Shown: positions 36,094 to 44,731 of the stretch, in pieces
Numbering within the stretch: the stretch's first letter is position 1
How the letters are laid out: each line of letters begins with the position of its first letter
Origin: Bacillota bacterium
GTDB taxonomy: Bacteria; Bacillota; Clostridia; Acetivibrionales; JANLFN01
Direction of reading: 5' to 3'
NCBI GenBank assembly: GCA_023421675.1
Contig: JAEZTC010000012.1
Coordinates: 49,674-113,673 of the forward strand
DNA length: 64,000 nt
Program-made: the position numbers and the translations under genes
The notes under the pieces: generated by a model
The model's input: the letters and a program-made list of their open reading frames with translations, nothing else
Databases searched by the model: none
What the model was told of the DNA's origin: nothing

Positions 36094-36729
36094 GTGAGTA
36101 TTTTTGATGATATATCACTTAATTTACAGCAGGGTCGGGCAAAAAATGTCAAAGAACTGGTTCAAAAAGCCCTAGATGAAGGTATAGATGCAAAGGCAGT
36201 ACTTGATGAGGGTCTTCTTGCAGGTATGAGCATTATCGGAGAAAAATTCAAGAACAATGAGGTTTACGTTCCAGATGTACTCATAGCAGCTAGAGCAATG
36301 AATGCAGGTTCTGAAATATTAAAGCCCATACTTACTCAAAGCGGTATTGCATCAAAAGGTAAGGTAATACTTGGAACTGTAAAGGGCGATTTACATGATA
36401 TAGGAAAAAACCTGGTCAAAATGATGATGGAAGGCAAAGGTCTTGAAGTTATTGACCTTGGAATAGATGTTTCAGCAGAAAAGTTTGTTGCAACAGCAAA
36501 AGATCAGGGTGCCAATATTATAGCATGTTCAGCACTTCTTACGACTACAATGGGAGAAATGAAGAATGTTGTTGAAGCTTTAAAAGCCGCCGGTCTTAGG
36601 GACAGTGTTAAAATAATGGTGGGAGGAGCTCCTGTAAGTGAAGGTTTCTGCAAGCAGATAGGAGCGGATATATATACTCCTGATGCTGCAACCGCCGCTG
36701 ATGTAGCTGCACAAATATGTGAAAAATAA
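36094..36729 (+). CDS. Free-standing corrinoid (B12-binding) protein
   Basis: 211 residues starting GTG at 36094, 7 bases after GGGAGG. Residues ~1-90 are the helical cap (methyltransferase B12-binding-2). Residues ~95-211 are the Rossmann-like B12 domain with the cobalt-coordinating motif GDLHDIGKNLV (DxHxxG) and later ACSALLTTTM and VGGAPVSEGF. It is the size of MtbC/MtgC-type corrinoid shuttles. No substrate-specific methyltransferase is adjacent, so the methyl donor or acceptor is unknown. Candidate client of the RACo-type activator and the methyl-THF methyltransferase in this window. Confidence 0.9.
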   Translation: MSIFDDISLNLQQGRAKNVKELVQKALDEGIDAKAVLDEGLLAGMSIIGEKFKNNEVYVPDVLIAARAMNAGSEILKPILTQSGIASKGKVILGTVKGDLHDIGKNLVKMMMEGKGLEVIDLGIDVSAEKFVATAKDQGANIIACSALLTTTMGEMKNVVEALKAAGLRDSVKIMVGGAPVSEGFCKQIGADIYTPDAATAADVAAQICEK

Positions 36730-36738
36730 TTATCAGAT

Positions 36739-36779
36739 AAAAAAATGGGGTGTGTTTTATTCACACACCCCATTTTTTA
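36739..36779. terminator. Bidirectional terminator between corrinoid gene and rnj
   Basis: ATGGGGTGTGT / ACACACCCCAT eleven-base-pair stem, A-run before and T-run after, usable from both sides. Confidence 0.9.
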
Positions 36780-36785
36780 TTTTAT

Positions 36786-38453
36786 TTATACTTCCATAAT
36801 AATCGGCAGTATCATTGGTCTTCTTTTTGTTTTTTCATAAAGGTAATCTCTGAGAGCATCTTTAATTATTCCACGTTTAGCTGACCAATCATTTCTTCTT
36901 TTATCTTCTATCTTTAACAGAGCCATTTTAGTTACTTCTCTTACCTGCTCCATAAGATCTTCGGATTCCTTAACGTACACAAAACCTCTCGAAATGATAT
37001 CAGGTCCTGCAATAATTGATCCGCTTTCCTTTTCTGCAGTAATGGCTACAATAATAAGACCATCCTGTGAAAGGTGCTTTCTGTCTCTCAATACAACATT
37101 TCCTACATCTCCAACTCCAAGTCCATCAACAAGTACACGTCCCGCTACTACACTGCCATTGATTTTTGCGCTGTCCACAGTTAATTCAAGAACTCTTCCT
37201 ATATCCATGATAAAAATATTCTCCATGGACATTCCCAAAGAACGTGCAAGGTTTGCATGCTGCTGCAGATGCCTGTATTCGCCGTGTACCGGCATGAAAT
37301 ATTTAGGCTTGATCAAGCTGTGAATGAGCTTGATTTCTTCCTGACAGGCATGGCCTGATACGTGTATGTCAGCAAGAGCTTCGTATATAACATCTGCTCC
37401 TTTTTTGAAAAGTTCGTCTATTACCCTGGATATAAACTTTTCATTTCCGGGTATAGGATTAGCTGATATTATAACAAGATCTCCAGGAACTATTTCAACT
37501 TTTTTATGTTCAGATGCAGCCATCCTTGAAAGTGCAGACATCGGTTCACCCTGACTGCCTGTTGTAATAATTACAAGCCTTTCTGCCGGGTATTTATCTA
37601 TAAGGTCAATATCTATAAGAACACCCTCCGGAATGTTCATGTAACCAAGCTCAAGTGCAACGTTTACAACATTGATCATGCTTCTTCCGCAAATAGCAAC
37701 CTTCCTGCCAAATTTAACTGCTGCATTGATTACCTGCTGGACCCTGTGAACATTGGATGCAAATGTCGCTACTAAAATTCGTCCCTTAGCATCCATAAAT
37801 ATCTCTTCAAAGGTTTCTCCAACAGTCCTTTCAGACATTGTATAACCTTCTCTTTCAACATTTGTACTGTCGCACATCAAAAGAAGTACACCCTTTTTGC
37901 CAAGCTCTGCAAGGCGGGCCAAATCCATAGGCTTACCTTCAATAGGAGTATAATCTATCTTAAAGTCCGATGTATGAACTATGACACCTACAGGAGTGGT
38001 TATTGCCAACGCTACAGAATCAGCAATACTATGAGTTGACCTGATGAACTCAACCTTAAATACTCCAAGCTCAATGGTCTGACTTTCCTCTACAGTTTGC
38101 AAATCAACACTTGAAAGCATACCATGCTCTTCAAGCTTGTATTTGAGCAGTCCAAGCGTAAGTCTGGTACCAAATACAGGTACATTTATATCCTTTAATA
38201 CATACGGCAGACCTCCAATATGGTCTTCATGTCCGTGTGTAAGAACTATACCTTTTACTTTTTCCTTGTTTTTTACCAGATAAGTTACATCGGGTATAAC
38301 AAGATCAATACCCAACATTTCATCCTCAGGGAATGCAAGTCCGCAATCAACTACAATTATGTCTTCACCATATTCAAAGGCTGTAATATTTTTGCCTATT
38401 TCATGAAGACCCCCGAGAGGAATTATCTTTAGTTTCTTTTTATTCTTTGCCAC
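36786..38453 (-). CDS. rnj: Ribonuclease J
   Basis: 555-residue beta-CASP metallo-beta-lactamase nuclease with 5'-3' exo- and endonuclease activity in mRNA turnover and rRNA maturation. VLTHGHEDHIGGLPYVL gives the HxHxDH zinc motif, VIVHTSDFKIDYTP the later ligand, and ITTGSQGEPMSALSRMA the beta-CASP motif. HVSGHACQEE and MPVHGEYRHL complete the site. Full length with the C-terminal helical domain. Upstream promoter at 38503-38532. Confidence 0.95.
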   Translation of the reverse strand: MAKNKKKLKIIPLGGLHEIGKNITAFEYGEDIIVVDCGLAFPEDEMLGIDLVIPDVTYLVKNKEKVKGIVLTHGHEDHIGGLPYVLKDINVPVFGTRLTLGLLKYKLEEHGMLSSVDLQTVEESQTIELGVFKVEFIRSTHSIADSVALAITTPVGVIVHTSDFKIDYTPIEGKPMDLARLAELGKKGVLLLMCDSTNVEREGYTMSERTVGETFEEIFMDAKGRILVATFASNVHRVQQVINAAVKFGRKVAICGRSMINVVNVALELGYMNIPEGVLIDIDLIDKYPAERLVIITTGSQGEPMSALSRMAASEHKKVEIVPGDLVIISANPIPGNEKFISRVIDELFKKGADVIYEALADIHVSGHACQEEIKLIHSLIKPKYFMPVHGEYRHLQQHANLARSLGMSMENIFIMDIGRVLELTVDSAKINGSVVAGRVLVDGLGVGDVGNVVLRDRKHLSQDGLIIVAITAEKESGSIIAGPDIISRGFVYVKESEDLMEQVREVTKMALLKIEDKRRNDWSAKRGIIKDALRDYLYEKTKRRPMILPIIMEV

Positions 38454-38502
38454 TACTTAACCTCCATTTTTTAAAGCTGGTATAATTAGCTATAACTTAT
38501 AT

Positions 38503-38532
38503 ATTATAGCACATTTCCAGTTACAATAACAA
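38503..38532 (-). promoter_or_regulatory. Predicted promoter of rnj
   Basis: Minus-strand TTGTTA (38527-38532), 18-base spacer, TATAAT (38503-38508) with a TGC extended -10. Confidence 0.55.
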
Positions 38533-38559
38533 AATATTGTTTACTTTCTGATAATAACA

Positions 38560-39780
38560 CTATAATCCAAGACTTTCTTTGATGTTAACAGGCTTCCATC
38601 CTGACTTTCTGCTTTCATCCAGAATATATTCGTAAAGGTCCTTGGTCTGTTGGGAAATAATATTCCAGTTATATATATCATTAACCTTCTTTAAAGCATT
38701 CTTTTTCATTATCTCAGCAGATGCAGGATTGAAGAGTATACCCAAAATACAGTCAGCAAGTGAATTGGAATTTCCGGTATAAGCCTTCATTCCGTCAACT
38801 CCATGGTTAACGATTTCACCCAACCCTCCGGTATCTGACACAACAACAGGCACATCTGCAAGCATTCCTTCAAGTGCAACTATTCCAAAAGGCTCATATA
38901 AGCTCGGAAAAACAGCGATATCTGCACACTTATAAAGTTTTAACAACTCCTTGTCTCCGATATACCCTGTAAAATATATTTTATCAAGTACATTCATTGC
39001 AGCTGCTTTCCCTCTAAGATAATCCATCTGCGGACCTTTTCCGGAAATAACAAATTTCACGTCATTATATTCCCTTGAAATCTTAGGAATTGCATCCACC
39101 AATACCTGCACACCTTTTTCATGCACCAGCCTTCCAACAAAAAAAACAATCTTCTCATTATCGGCAGCAAATGTTCTCCTGAAATCCAAGTCTCTTTCGT
39201 ATCCATTAAATTTATCTATATCCACACCATTTGGTATAACCCATAATTTATCATATGGAATCTGAAAAATCCTTGTTACCTCATCCCTCATATATGAACT
39301 GTTTACTATTACCTTCCACGATTCGTAGCACAGCATCCACTCAATACTGTTAATATATCTCTGTACTTCATTATGTATTCCTGAGTTCCTTCCATACTCA
39401 GTTGCATGGATGGTGGCAACCATAGGAATTGTATAGGAATGCTTTAAGGTTTTTGCAGCAAATGCTACTATCCAGTCATGAGCATGTATTAAGTCAAAGG
39501 CCCCAAGCTGATTAAACAATCTTGTTGAATGCTCTATAAGGGCATAATTCAATTGTAAAACCCAATCAATAAAATTATTGGCTGGTATATCCGATGTATG
39601 AACCCTATGCACGTAAACATTTTTATCTTTTTCAATATCTTTTGAGCCAGGTTCCCAGCATGTAACAACATGAACCTCGCTTCCATTTTCCCCGAGCTTT
39701 TGTGCGAGATCATACACAACTCTTGAAATACCCCCTACAATTCTGGGAGGATATTCCCAGGTAAGCATAAGTATGCGCAT
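38560..39780 (-). CDS. GT4-family glycosyltransferase (glycogen-synthase-like)
   Basis: 406 residues from MRILMLTWEYPPRIVGGISR, whose Gly-rich N-terminal loop is like retaining GT4/GT5 enzymes. Donor-site residues lie in FVGRLVHEKGVQVLVDAIPK and SLYEPFGIVALEGMLA (E-x7-E). It probably transfers glucose from a nucleotide sugar. The divergent neighbours (DUF4912 protein and GH57 branching enzyme) make an alpha-glucan product likely. The ATG at 39780 follows AAGGAG; the longer frame starting at 39801 is rejected. Confidence 0.85.
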   Translation of the reverse strand: MRILMLTWEYPPRIVGGISRVVYDLAQKLGENGSEVHVVTCWEPGSKDIEKDKNVYVHRVHTSDIPANNFIDWVLQLNYALIEHSTRLFNQLGAFDLIHAHDWIVAFAAKTLKHSYTIPMVATIHATEYGRNSGIHNEVQRYINSIEWMLCYESWKVIVNSSYMRDEVTRIFQIPYDKLWVIPNGVDIDKFNGYERDLDFRRTFAADNEKIVFFVGRLVHEKGVQVLVDAIPKISREYNDVKFVISGKGPQMDYLRGKAAAMNVLDKIYFTGYIGDKELLKLYKCADIAVFPSLYEPFGIVALEGMLADVPVVVSDTGGLGEIVNHGVDGMKAYTGNSNSLADCILGILFNPASAEIMKKNALKKVNDIYNWNIISQQTKDLYEYILDESRKSGWKPVNIKESLGL

Positions 39781-40335
39781 AAATACTCCTTTCAAACCCA
39801 AAGCTGCATATATATCAAAATAAGAATATACATTTTCAATATATTAAATGGTACAAATATATTGTAACTTTTTTTATATTTATTATTATCAATATTACAT
39901 GAAGATATTTTATCACTTTAATAGTAATTTGTATCAAAAAAAATAAAGCTGCTGTATAAATAGTTCTTTTTATTGATAAAAAACATCATGAAAGCATATA
40001 TACTTTTAAGACTTCATGCTACTTATTCGTTTTTAAGCTAATATATTTTCTTCAAATAGTACTAAATTCCTTCTTTTTTTGACTAATTTTATGTAAAATA
40101 GAATATAGAAAAGTATTAAAAAAAATAATAGGGTAAGAGGGAAATTAAACAAATAAAGGGAAACACTATAATTTACTGAGTATATAAAATAAATTTTAGT
40201 AATATGTACATTATAAACTTATAACGACAATATAAATATCTCGCCTCGTTGAAACGCATATAAGGTAAGAAAAATTTTCTTAAGCCTAAAATTTTGTACT
40301 GTTGCGTTAAAAAAGTTATATGGAGGATTACTTTA
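39781..40335. other. Long AT-rich divergent intergenic region
   Basis: 555 bases between the glycosyltransferase and the DUF4912 gene with no credible coding frame. It contains A/T runs, AAAATTTT repeated on either side of a short spacer near 40273-40297, and a small CGTTGAAACG hairpin near 40248. No known riboswitch was recognised. The promoters of both flanking genes must be here but cannot be assigned with confidence. Confidence 0.4.
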
Positions 40336-41265
40336 ATGTCTAATGAAGATTTCAAAATGTCTTATCAACAGTTAGCAGGTTTTGATAGCGACAGGTTGGT
40401 ATTAATGGTTAAAGACCCTCGATGTTTATATGCATATTGGGATATCTCAGATAACGTTAGAGAAAAATATGTAAAAGAATTTGCTAATGACATTTGGCAA
40501 AGGTCAACAGCAGCTTTAAAAATTACCAATGTATCCCAGAACTCAAGCTTTACAATAAATATTAACGATGCGATGGATAGTACATACATTAATGTACCCA
40601 GCTCCAGTAGCCTTTACTGTGTTGAATTGGGAAGATTGACTTCAGATAACTATTTTATAAGTATATTAAAATCCAATTATGTTGTTACACCTACCGATAA
40701 CATAAGTTCAAATTCTGCCGCCTTTTTCATTGATTGTATGACCATGAATGAAGATTGGCAGTTTGCTTTACTTGAAAATTCATATGACTATTATTTTCAG
40801 GATCAATTAAATGATTTTCTGGGTATAAGTTCAACTCAGTTAACAGAAAACTTCGATAGTATTTCAGGTTTAAGTTCAATCCAATTAATAAAAATTTCAG
40901 GTTTAAGTTCTGAGCAGTTTATAGGTGATTTCAATAACATTTTGGGCTTAAGCTCAGAACAATTAATAGGTAACTTCAATAACATTTTTGGTTTAAGTTC
41001 TGAGCAATTGATAGGAAATATCAAAAATATCTTAGGCCTTAGTTCAGAACAACTGATGAGAAACTTCAATAACATTTTAGGTCTAAGTTCTGAGCAGTTA
41101 ATAGGTAACTTCAATAATATTGCAGGTTTAAGTTCTGAACAGCTGATAGAAAAATCCAGTAATATTTCTGGTTTAAGTTCTGAACAGTTGGCAGGAAATA
41201 TAAAAGATTATACAGGCATAAGCTCATACAGTTACTTTACGGAGGATGGTAAATATTTTGAATAA
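40336..41265 (+). CDS. DUF4912 protein with 15-residue tandem repeats
   Basis: 309 residues; the ATG at 40336 follows GGAGG. Residues ~10-145 are a DUF4912 domain (DRLVLMVKDPRCLYAYWDIS), a family tied to alpha-glucan genes. Residues ~165-305 are about nine near-identical 15-residue units of consensus GLSSEQLIGNFNNIL, including degenerate first and last units. The 45-base DNA units differ mostly at silent positions, so the protein sequence is under selection. The repeat looks helical with a regular LSSEQL turn; it could be a solenoid or scaffold. The stop overlaps the GH57 gene. No function has been shown for such repeats. Confidence 0.88.
   Translation: MSNEDFKMSYQQLAGFDSDRLVLMVKDPRCLYAYWDISDNVREKYVKEFANDIWQRSTAALKITNVSQNSSFTININDAMDSTYINVPSSSSLYCVELGRLTSDNYFISILKSNYVVTPTDNISSNSAAFFIDCMTMNEDWQFALLENSYDYYFQDQLNDFLGISSTQLTENFDSISGLSSIQLIKISGLSSEQFIGDFNNILGLSSEQLIGNFNNIFGLSSEQLIGNIKNILGLSSEQLMRNFNNILGLSSEQLIGNFNNIAGLSSEQLIEKSSNISGLSSEQLAGNIKDYTGISSYSYFTEDGKYFE
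40820..41230 (+). repeat. 45-base coding tandem repeat
   Basis: About nine copies of a 45-base unit, each encoding a variant of GLSSEQLIGNFNNIL, in frame with the DUF4912 gene. Copies differ at third positions (for example AGTTCTGAG against AGCTCAGAA for SSE), so they are not a recent slippage product. Confidence 0.85.
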
Positions 41266-42844
41266 AGGTTATGTGTCACTGGTTCTTCATGCACATCTGC
41301 CATTTGTACGACATCCCGACAGCGATAGTTATATAGAAGAAAGGTGGCTTTTTGAAGCCATATCCGAAAGCTACATACCCTTGCTTAAGAACTTTCAAAG
41401 GCTGCTTTCAGAGGGAATAAATTTTAAAATAACAATGTCCCTTACACCTACTCTCCTTTCCATGCTCTCGGATGAGGTTCTTCAGAATAAATATATAAGG
41501 TATCTGGAACAGCTTATAGAACTTACCGAAAAGGAAATAGCCAGAACAAAGAATGAGCCTGAATTCAACAGACTTGCGGTTATGTATAATGAGAAATACA
41601 AATCTGATTTATATTTCTTCAGAGAGCAATATAAACGAAACATCATAACCGCCTTCAAAGAGCTTCAGGATCATGGTAACCTCGAAATAATAGCATGCGC
41701 TGCAACCCATGCTTTTCTTCCCTTATTGACTGTCAATCCCCAATCAATAGAAGCACAGATCAATATTGGGGCTTCAATTTATAAAAGATTTTTCAATACC
41801 GACCCTAAGGGTATGTGGCTTCCGGAATGCGGTTATACAGCACATATAGAAGGCTCTTTAAGGAACAACGGTATAAAGTACATAATCACCGAATCCCATG
41901 GGGTTTTATATGCCGACCCCAGACCCGTATTTGCTACATATGCTCCCATTATCTCACCAAACGGCACTGTAATATTCGGAAGAGATATCGACTCTTCTAG
42001 GCAGGTTTGGAGCGCAGTGGATGGCTACCCCGGAGATGTAGACTATAGAGAATTTTACCGTGATATCGGATATGAACTGGACTATGATTATTTGTCCCAA
42101 TACATACCATCTGATGGTACTCGTATAAGCACGGGCGTAAAATATTACCGTATAACAGGGAAAACATCTAATAAATCAGTGTACGTACCTGAATGGGCAA
42201 AAAGCAAGGTTGAAATGCATTCAACGGATTTTATCCTGAAAAGATGTAAGCAAATCGAAAATTTCTACAATGAAACAAATAGACCCGGACTAATCGTTTG
42301 TCCGTATGATGCCGAATTATTCGGGCACTGGTGGTTTGAAGGACCTGACTGGATTTATACTCTGCTGAAAAAAGCTGCTGATGAGGAGATTTTAGAGTTA
42401 GTATCATTAAATGAATATTTAATCAGCAATCCGGTTATACAGGTTTCAAAGCCCTGCGAATCTACCTGGGGAGAGAAGGGATATAATGAAGTTTGGTTAA
42501 ATAAATCAAACGATTGGATTTACAAACACCTTCATAAAGCAGGAACCAGAATGGCTGAATTGGCTTCAAAGAATCCGGGTGCAGAAGGAATTATAAAATC
42601 TGCACTAAATCAGGCAGCAAGGGAGCTTCTGCTTGCTCAAAGCAGTGACTGGGCTTTTATAATAAAAACAGGTACAATGGTTAAGTATGCTGAAAGACGT
42701 ATTAAAGAGCATATTTCTAACTTTACAAGATTATATAACGATATTACGAAGGGTAATATAGACAGTAACTGGTTATCTGATTTGGAATACAGGAATAATA
42801 TTTTTCCTGATATTGATTATAAAATTTTTGGAAAATCACATTAA
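41258..42844 (+). CDS. GH57-family 1,4-alpha-glucan branching enzyme (DUF1957)
   Basis: About 528 residues. The GH57 block GYVSLVLHAHLPFVRHP opens the barrel. GMWLPECGYT holds the nucleophile Glu, and YDAELFGHWWFEGP the acid/base Asp. The C-terminal ~110 residues (QAARELLLAQSSDWAFII) are the DUF1957 helical domain of branching enzymes. The best start is TTG 41258 (MNKGYVSL...), 12 bases after GGAGG; ATG 41246 abuts the site. It overlaps the DUF4912 gene by 8 bases, so the pair is translationally coupled. With the divergent GT4 enzyme it forms a glycogen-like polysaccharide synthesis locus. Confidence 0.9.
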   Translation: MNKGYVSLVLHAHLPFVRHPDSDSYIEERWLFEAISESYIPLLKNFQRLLSEGINFKITMSLTPTLLSMLSDEVLQNKYIRYLEQLIELTEKEIARTKNEPEFNRLAVMYNEKYKSDLYFFREQYKRNIITAFKELQDHGNLEIIACAATHAFLPLLTVNPQSIEAQINIGASIYKRFFNTDPKGMWLPECGYTAHIEGSLRNNGIKYIITESHGVLYADPRPVFATYAPIISPNGTVIFGRDIDSSRQVWSAVDGYPGDVDYREFYRDIGYELDYDYLSQYIPSDGTRISTGVKYYRITGKTSNKSVYVPEWAKSKVEMHSTDFILKRCKQIENFYNETNRPGLIVCPYDAELFGHWWFEGPDWIYTLLKKAADEEILELVSLNEYLISNPVIQVSKPCESTWGEKGYNEVWLNKSNDWIYKHLHKAGTRMAELASKNPGAEGIIKSALNQAARELLLAQSSDWAFIIKTGTMVKYAERRIKEHISNFTRLYNDITKGNIDSNWLSDLEYRNNIFPDIDYKIFGKSH

Positions 42845-42958
42845 AATAGGTCTATCCTCATATTGACATTGTATTTTGGGGCAAGTATAATAATAATTAC
42901 TTAATAAAGAATTAAGACTCTCTTTTGTTTGCCCGGATAAAACAAACAACCAAGACAG

Positions 42959-42996
42959 ATATAAGGTTCCTGATGGAACCTTATATTTATTTTTAT
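42959..42996 (+). terminator. Terminator after the GH57 gene
   Basis: ATATAAGGTTCC / GGAACCTTATAT twelve-base-pair stem with TGAT loop, then a T-rich tail. Confidence 0.85.
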
Positions 42997-43078
42997 GTCC
43001 TTTATTTTGCCATAAATTTCACGTTTATTTGTTCTTTAATTGTAAAACCTATTAACATTAATAATAGAGGAGAGTATT

Positions 43079-43222
43079 ATGATGGTGGTTCATCCATTCC
43101 GTAAAAAAACAGCAGCGAGATGCCCTGTCTGTGATTCAAGCATGTACATAGTTTACTGGCATAACAGTACACAAAGCCTGATGTGTATGAAATGTCACTT
43201 TGGCTTTAATTATCGAAGCTAA
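43079..43222 (+). CDS. 47-residue zinc-ribbon protein
   Basis: MMVVHPFRKKTAARCPVCDS continuing to MCMKCHFGFNYRS: two CxxC pairs (CPVC and CMKC, 18 residues apart) form a minimal zinc ribbon. GAGGAGAG lies 6-8 bases before the ATG. The gene is bounded by a terminator upstream and a convergent gene downstream, so it is probably independent. Function unknown; such proteins may bind nucleic acid. Confidence 0.65.
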   Translation: MMVVHPFRKKTAARCPVCDSSMYIVYWHNSTQSLMCMKCHFGFNYRS

Positions 43223-43233
43223 TATTTCACTGA

Positions 43234-43644
43234 CTAATCTATTTCAAACTCAACATAAAGCTTATCGATTTCAGCTTTAGATTTCACCATTTCAACAGGG
43301 CTATCTGACTTTAAGTTACTCATTTCTTCCTCATTTCGAGGTACAACAAGTTCAGTGATATGTGCTTTGCCATATTCTTTATCAGTATTTACTATCGTAA
43401 TCCACTGCTTCAATATATCTTTCAGGTTTATGCAGCCACGTTTGCCGGAAAAGGAGTAGACATTATCGTACAGAATATCTCCATACATATACACATCTTT
43501 GCCTGCCTTAACAAGGTTGGCAGCTGTATGAAATTCGCATGAAGCAAGAATACCCGAAAGGAGTTCATTCTGTTCTTTAAAGGATAGGTCTGACAACAAT
43601 TCTTCTACCTGTTTACGTTTTTCTTCAATTAATTTATGATTCAT
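43234..43644 (-). CDS. Cytosolic protein of unknown function
   Basis: 136 residues, N-terminal helices (RKQVEELLSDLSFKEQNELL) then a mixed alpha/beta region (DILYDNVYSFSGKRGCINLK). GGGGGC precedes the ATG. No signal, membrane segment or known motif. It lies next to the prophage relic but shows no phage character. Confidence 0.55.
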   Translation of the reverse strand: MNHKLIEEKRKQVEELLSDLSFKEQNELLSGILASCEFHTAANLVKAGKDVYMYGDILYDNVYSFSGKRGCINLKDILKQWITIVNTDKEYGKAHITELVVPRNEEEMSNLKSDSPVEMVKSKAEIDKLYVEFEID

Positions 43645-43840
43645 AATTTAAGCCCCCATAACTGGATATATATATTATACTTTCACAGTAAAGATTTTAC
43701 AAACTGGTATGTTATTTTTTTTATACACTAATTAATAATTATCCTAATGCAAAATGATAAGAGCCTGTCTATTGGATATGCCCCAGTATGCGTGAAAAGC
43801 CTTGAGATCACTCCCAAAGCTTTTGTAAACTGACGGCACA

Positions 43841-44110
43841 CTATCTTTTTCGGCAATAATTATAAAGTTCTTTGTTTATGTATGTATGATAATCATCAAT
43901 TTTTTGCTCAGCTATATAAAACTGTTTGAGCTGATGCTCATCCAAAGTAAGTATCAGTGAATTGATACTGTCAGCACATTCAGATATCTTATTTTTTGCT
44001 GCTTCACTATCTTCAATTATATCCATGACATTATTATATTTTAAATCTGAACCGTCTTCTGCCTTCTGTTTTTTAACGGGTTTGGAATATAGTACTTTTT
44101 GCCCCTTCAC
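43841..44110 (-). CDS. Small helical protein, unknown function
   Basis: 89 residues if started at GTG 44110, which is seven bases after GGAGGA; a longer frame runs to 44167. Charged, mainly helical (MDIIEDSEAAKNKISECADS, then LDEHQLKQFYIAEQKIDDYH). No family was recognised. Confidence 0.5.
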   Translation of the reverse strand: MKGQKVLYSKPVKKQKAEDGSDLKYNNVMDIIEDSEAAKNKISECADSINSLILTLDEHQLKQFYIAEQKIDDYHTYINKELYNYCRKR

Positions 44111-44426
44111 AATCATTCCTCCAGTATCCGGAAAGATATAAATCAGTCTTCTATCAATTTTTATCATTTGTATTATATAAGTCTTTTGTACAGATTTAAT
44201 ATGTTATTTTTAGGTTTTTATGTATGCTATGAGTAAAAATGCATCCGCAATATCGAACATATGTTCTGTAATTAGATTTTATATTCTTTTTGATTCCATT
44301 TCAAGGATAAATTTAAAAAATGTTGCGTTCTTTCTGTTTACATTATTGAAAGTTTTTTTTGAAAGAGCCATAACTCTAGGAGAGACAATAGTATATTTAT
44401 TTTAGAAATGTTAAAAAAACAAAAAA
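44111..44426. other. Intergenic region beyond the lysis module
   Basis: 316 bases with no supported gene. A plus-strand hydrophobic frame (44220-44405) lacks a ribosome site. This may be the right-hand boundary of the prophage relic, but no attachment repeat was seen. Confidence 0.35.
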
Positions 44427-44458
44427 GAGCAGCTATATATTTTGATATCCAGCCGCTC
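44427..44458 (-). terminator. Terminator of the phage-derived lysis module
   Basis: GAGC-GCT / AGC-GCTC stem (one mismatch), continuing to TTTTTT G TTTTTTT on the minus strand. Confidence 0.75.
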
Positions 44459-44485
44459 CTCAACAGGTATTAGTAATAATTACAT

Positions 44486-44704
44486 TTATTTTAATTCTGA
44501 TTCTTCCATTTGCTCCTGTACCGAATTCTTTGCACGTTCTCTGCCTTCCACAGCCCTCGTAATAAAGTAAAAGCCAGCCACTGCTGTAGCCATGGCATAG
44601 AAATGCTCAGGTACCTTGGCTGTTTTCCATACTTCAAGTCCGGTAAATGCGATATAAGCTATTATAATCAAAATAGCCAGAATTGCTCTTACGTTTTTCC
44701 ACAT
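44486..44704 (-). CDS. Holin-like small membrane protein
   Basis: 72 residues from MWKNVRAILAILIIIAYIAF: two predicted helices (about 5-24 and 34-52) and a charged C-terminal tail (EGRERAKNSVQEQMEESELK). Size, charge pattern and position just after an amidase gene fit a phage holin. No sequence family is certain. GGAGG lies about 10 bases before the ATG. Confidence 0.65.
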   Translation of the reverse strand: MWKNVRAILAILIIIAYIAFTGLEVWKTAKVPEHFYAMATAVAGFYFITRAVEGRERAKNSVQEQMEESELK

Positions 44705-44731
44705 GCTTGCTGCACCTCCTTTAATCAAAGG

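Noticed and set aside
40200..40335. c-di-GMP-type riboswitch before the DUF4912 gene
   Set aside because: A few hairpin-like segments occur, but the GEMM core motifs are absent.
40820..41230. Possible CRISPR array (regular 45-base repeats)
   Set aside because: There are no unique spacers; the units are contiguous, in frame and translated as part of the DUF4912 protein.
44220..44405. Hydrophobic 61-codon plus-strand frame near the phage region
   Set aside because: No ribosome site before the ATG and low-complexity AT-driven composition; treated as intergenic.
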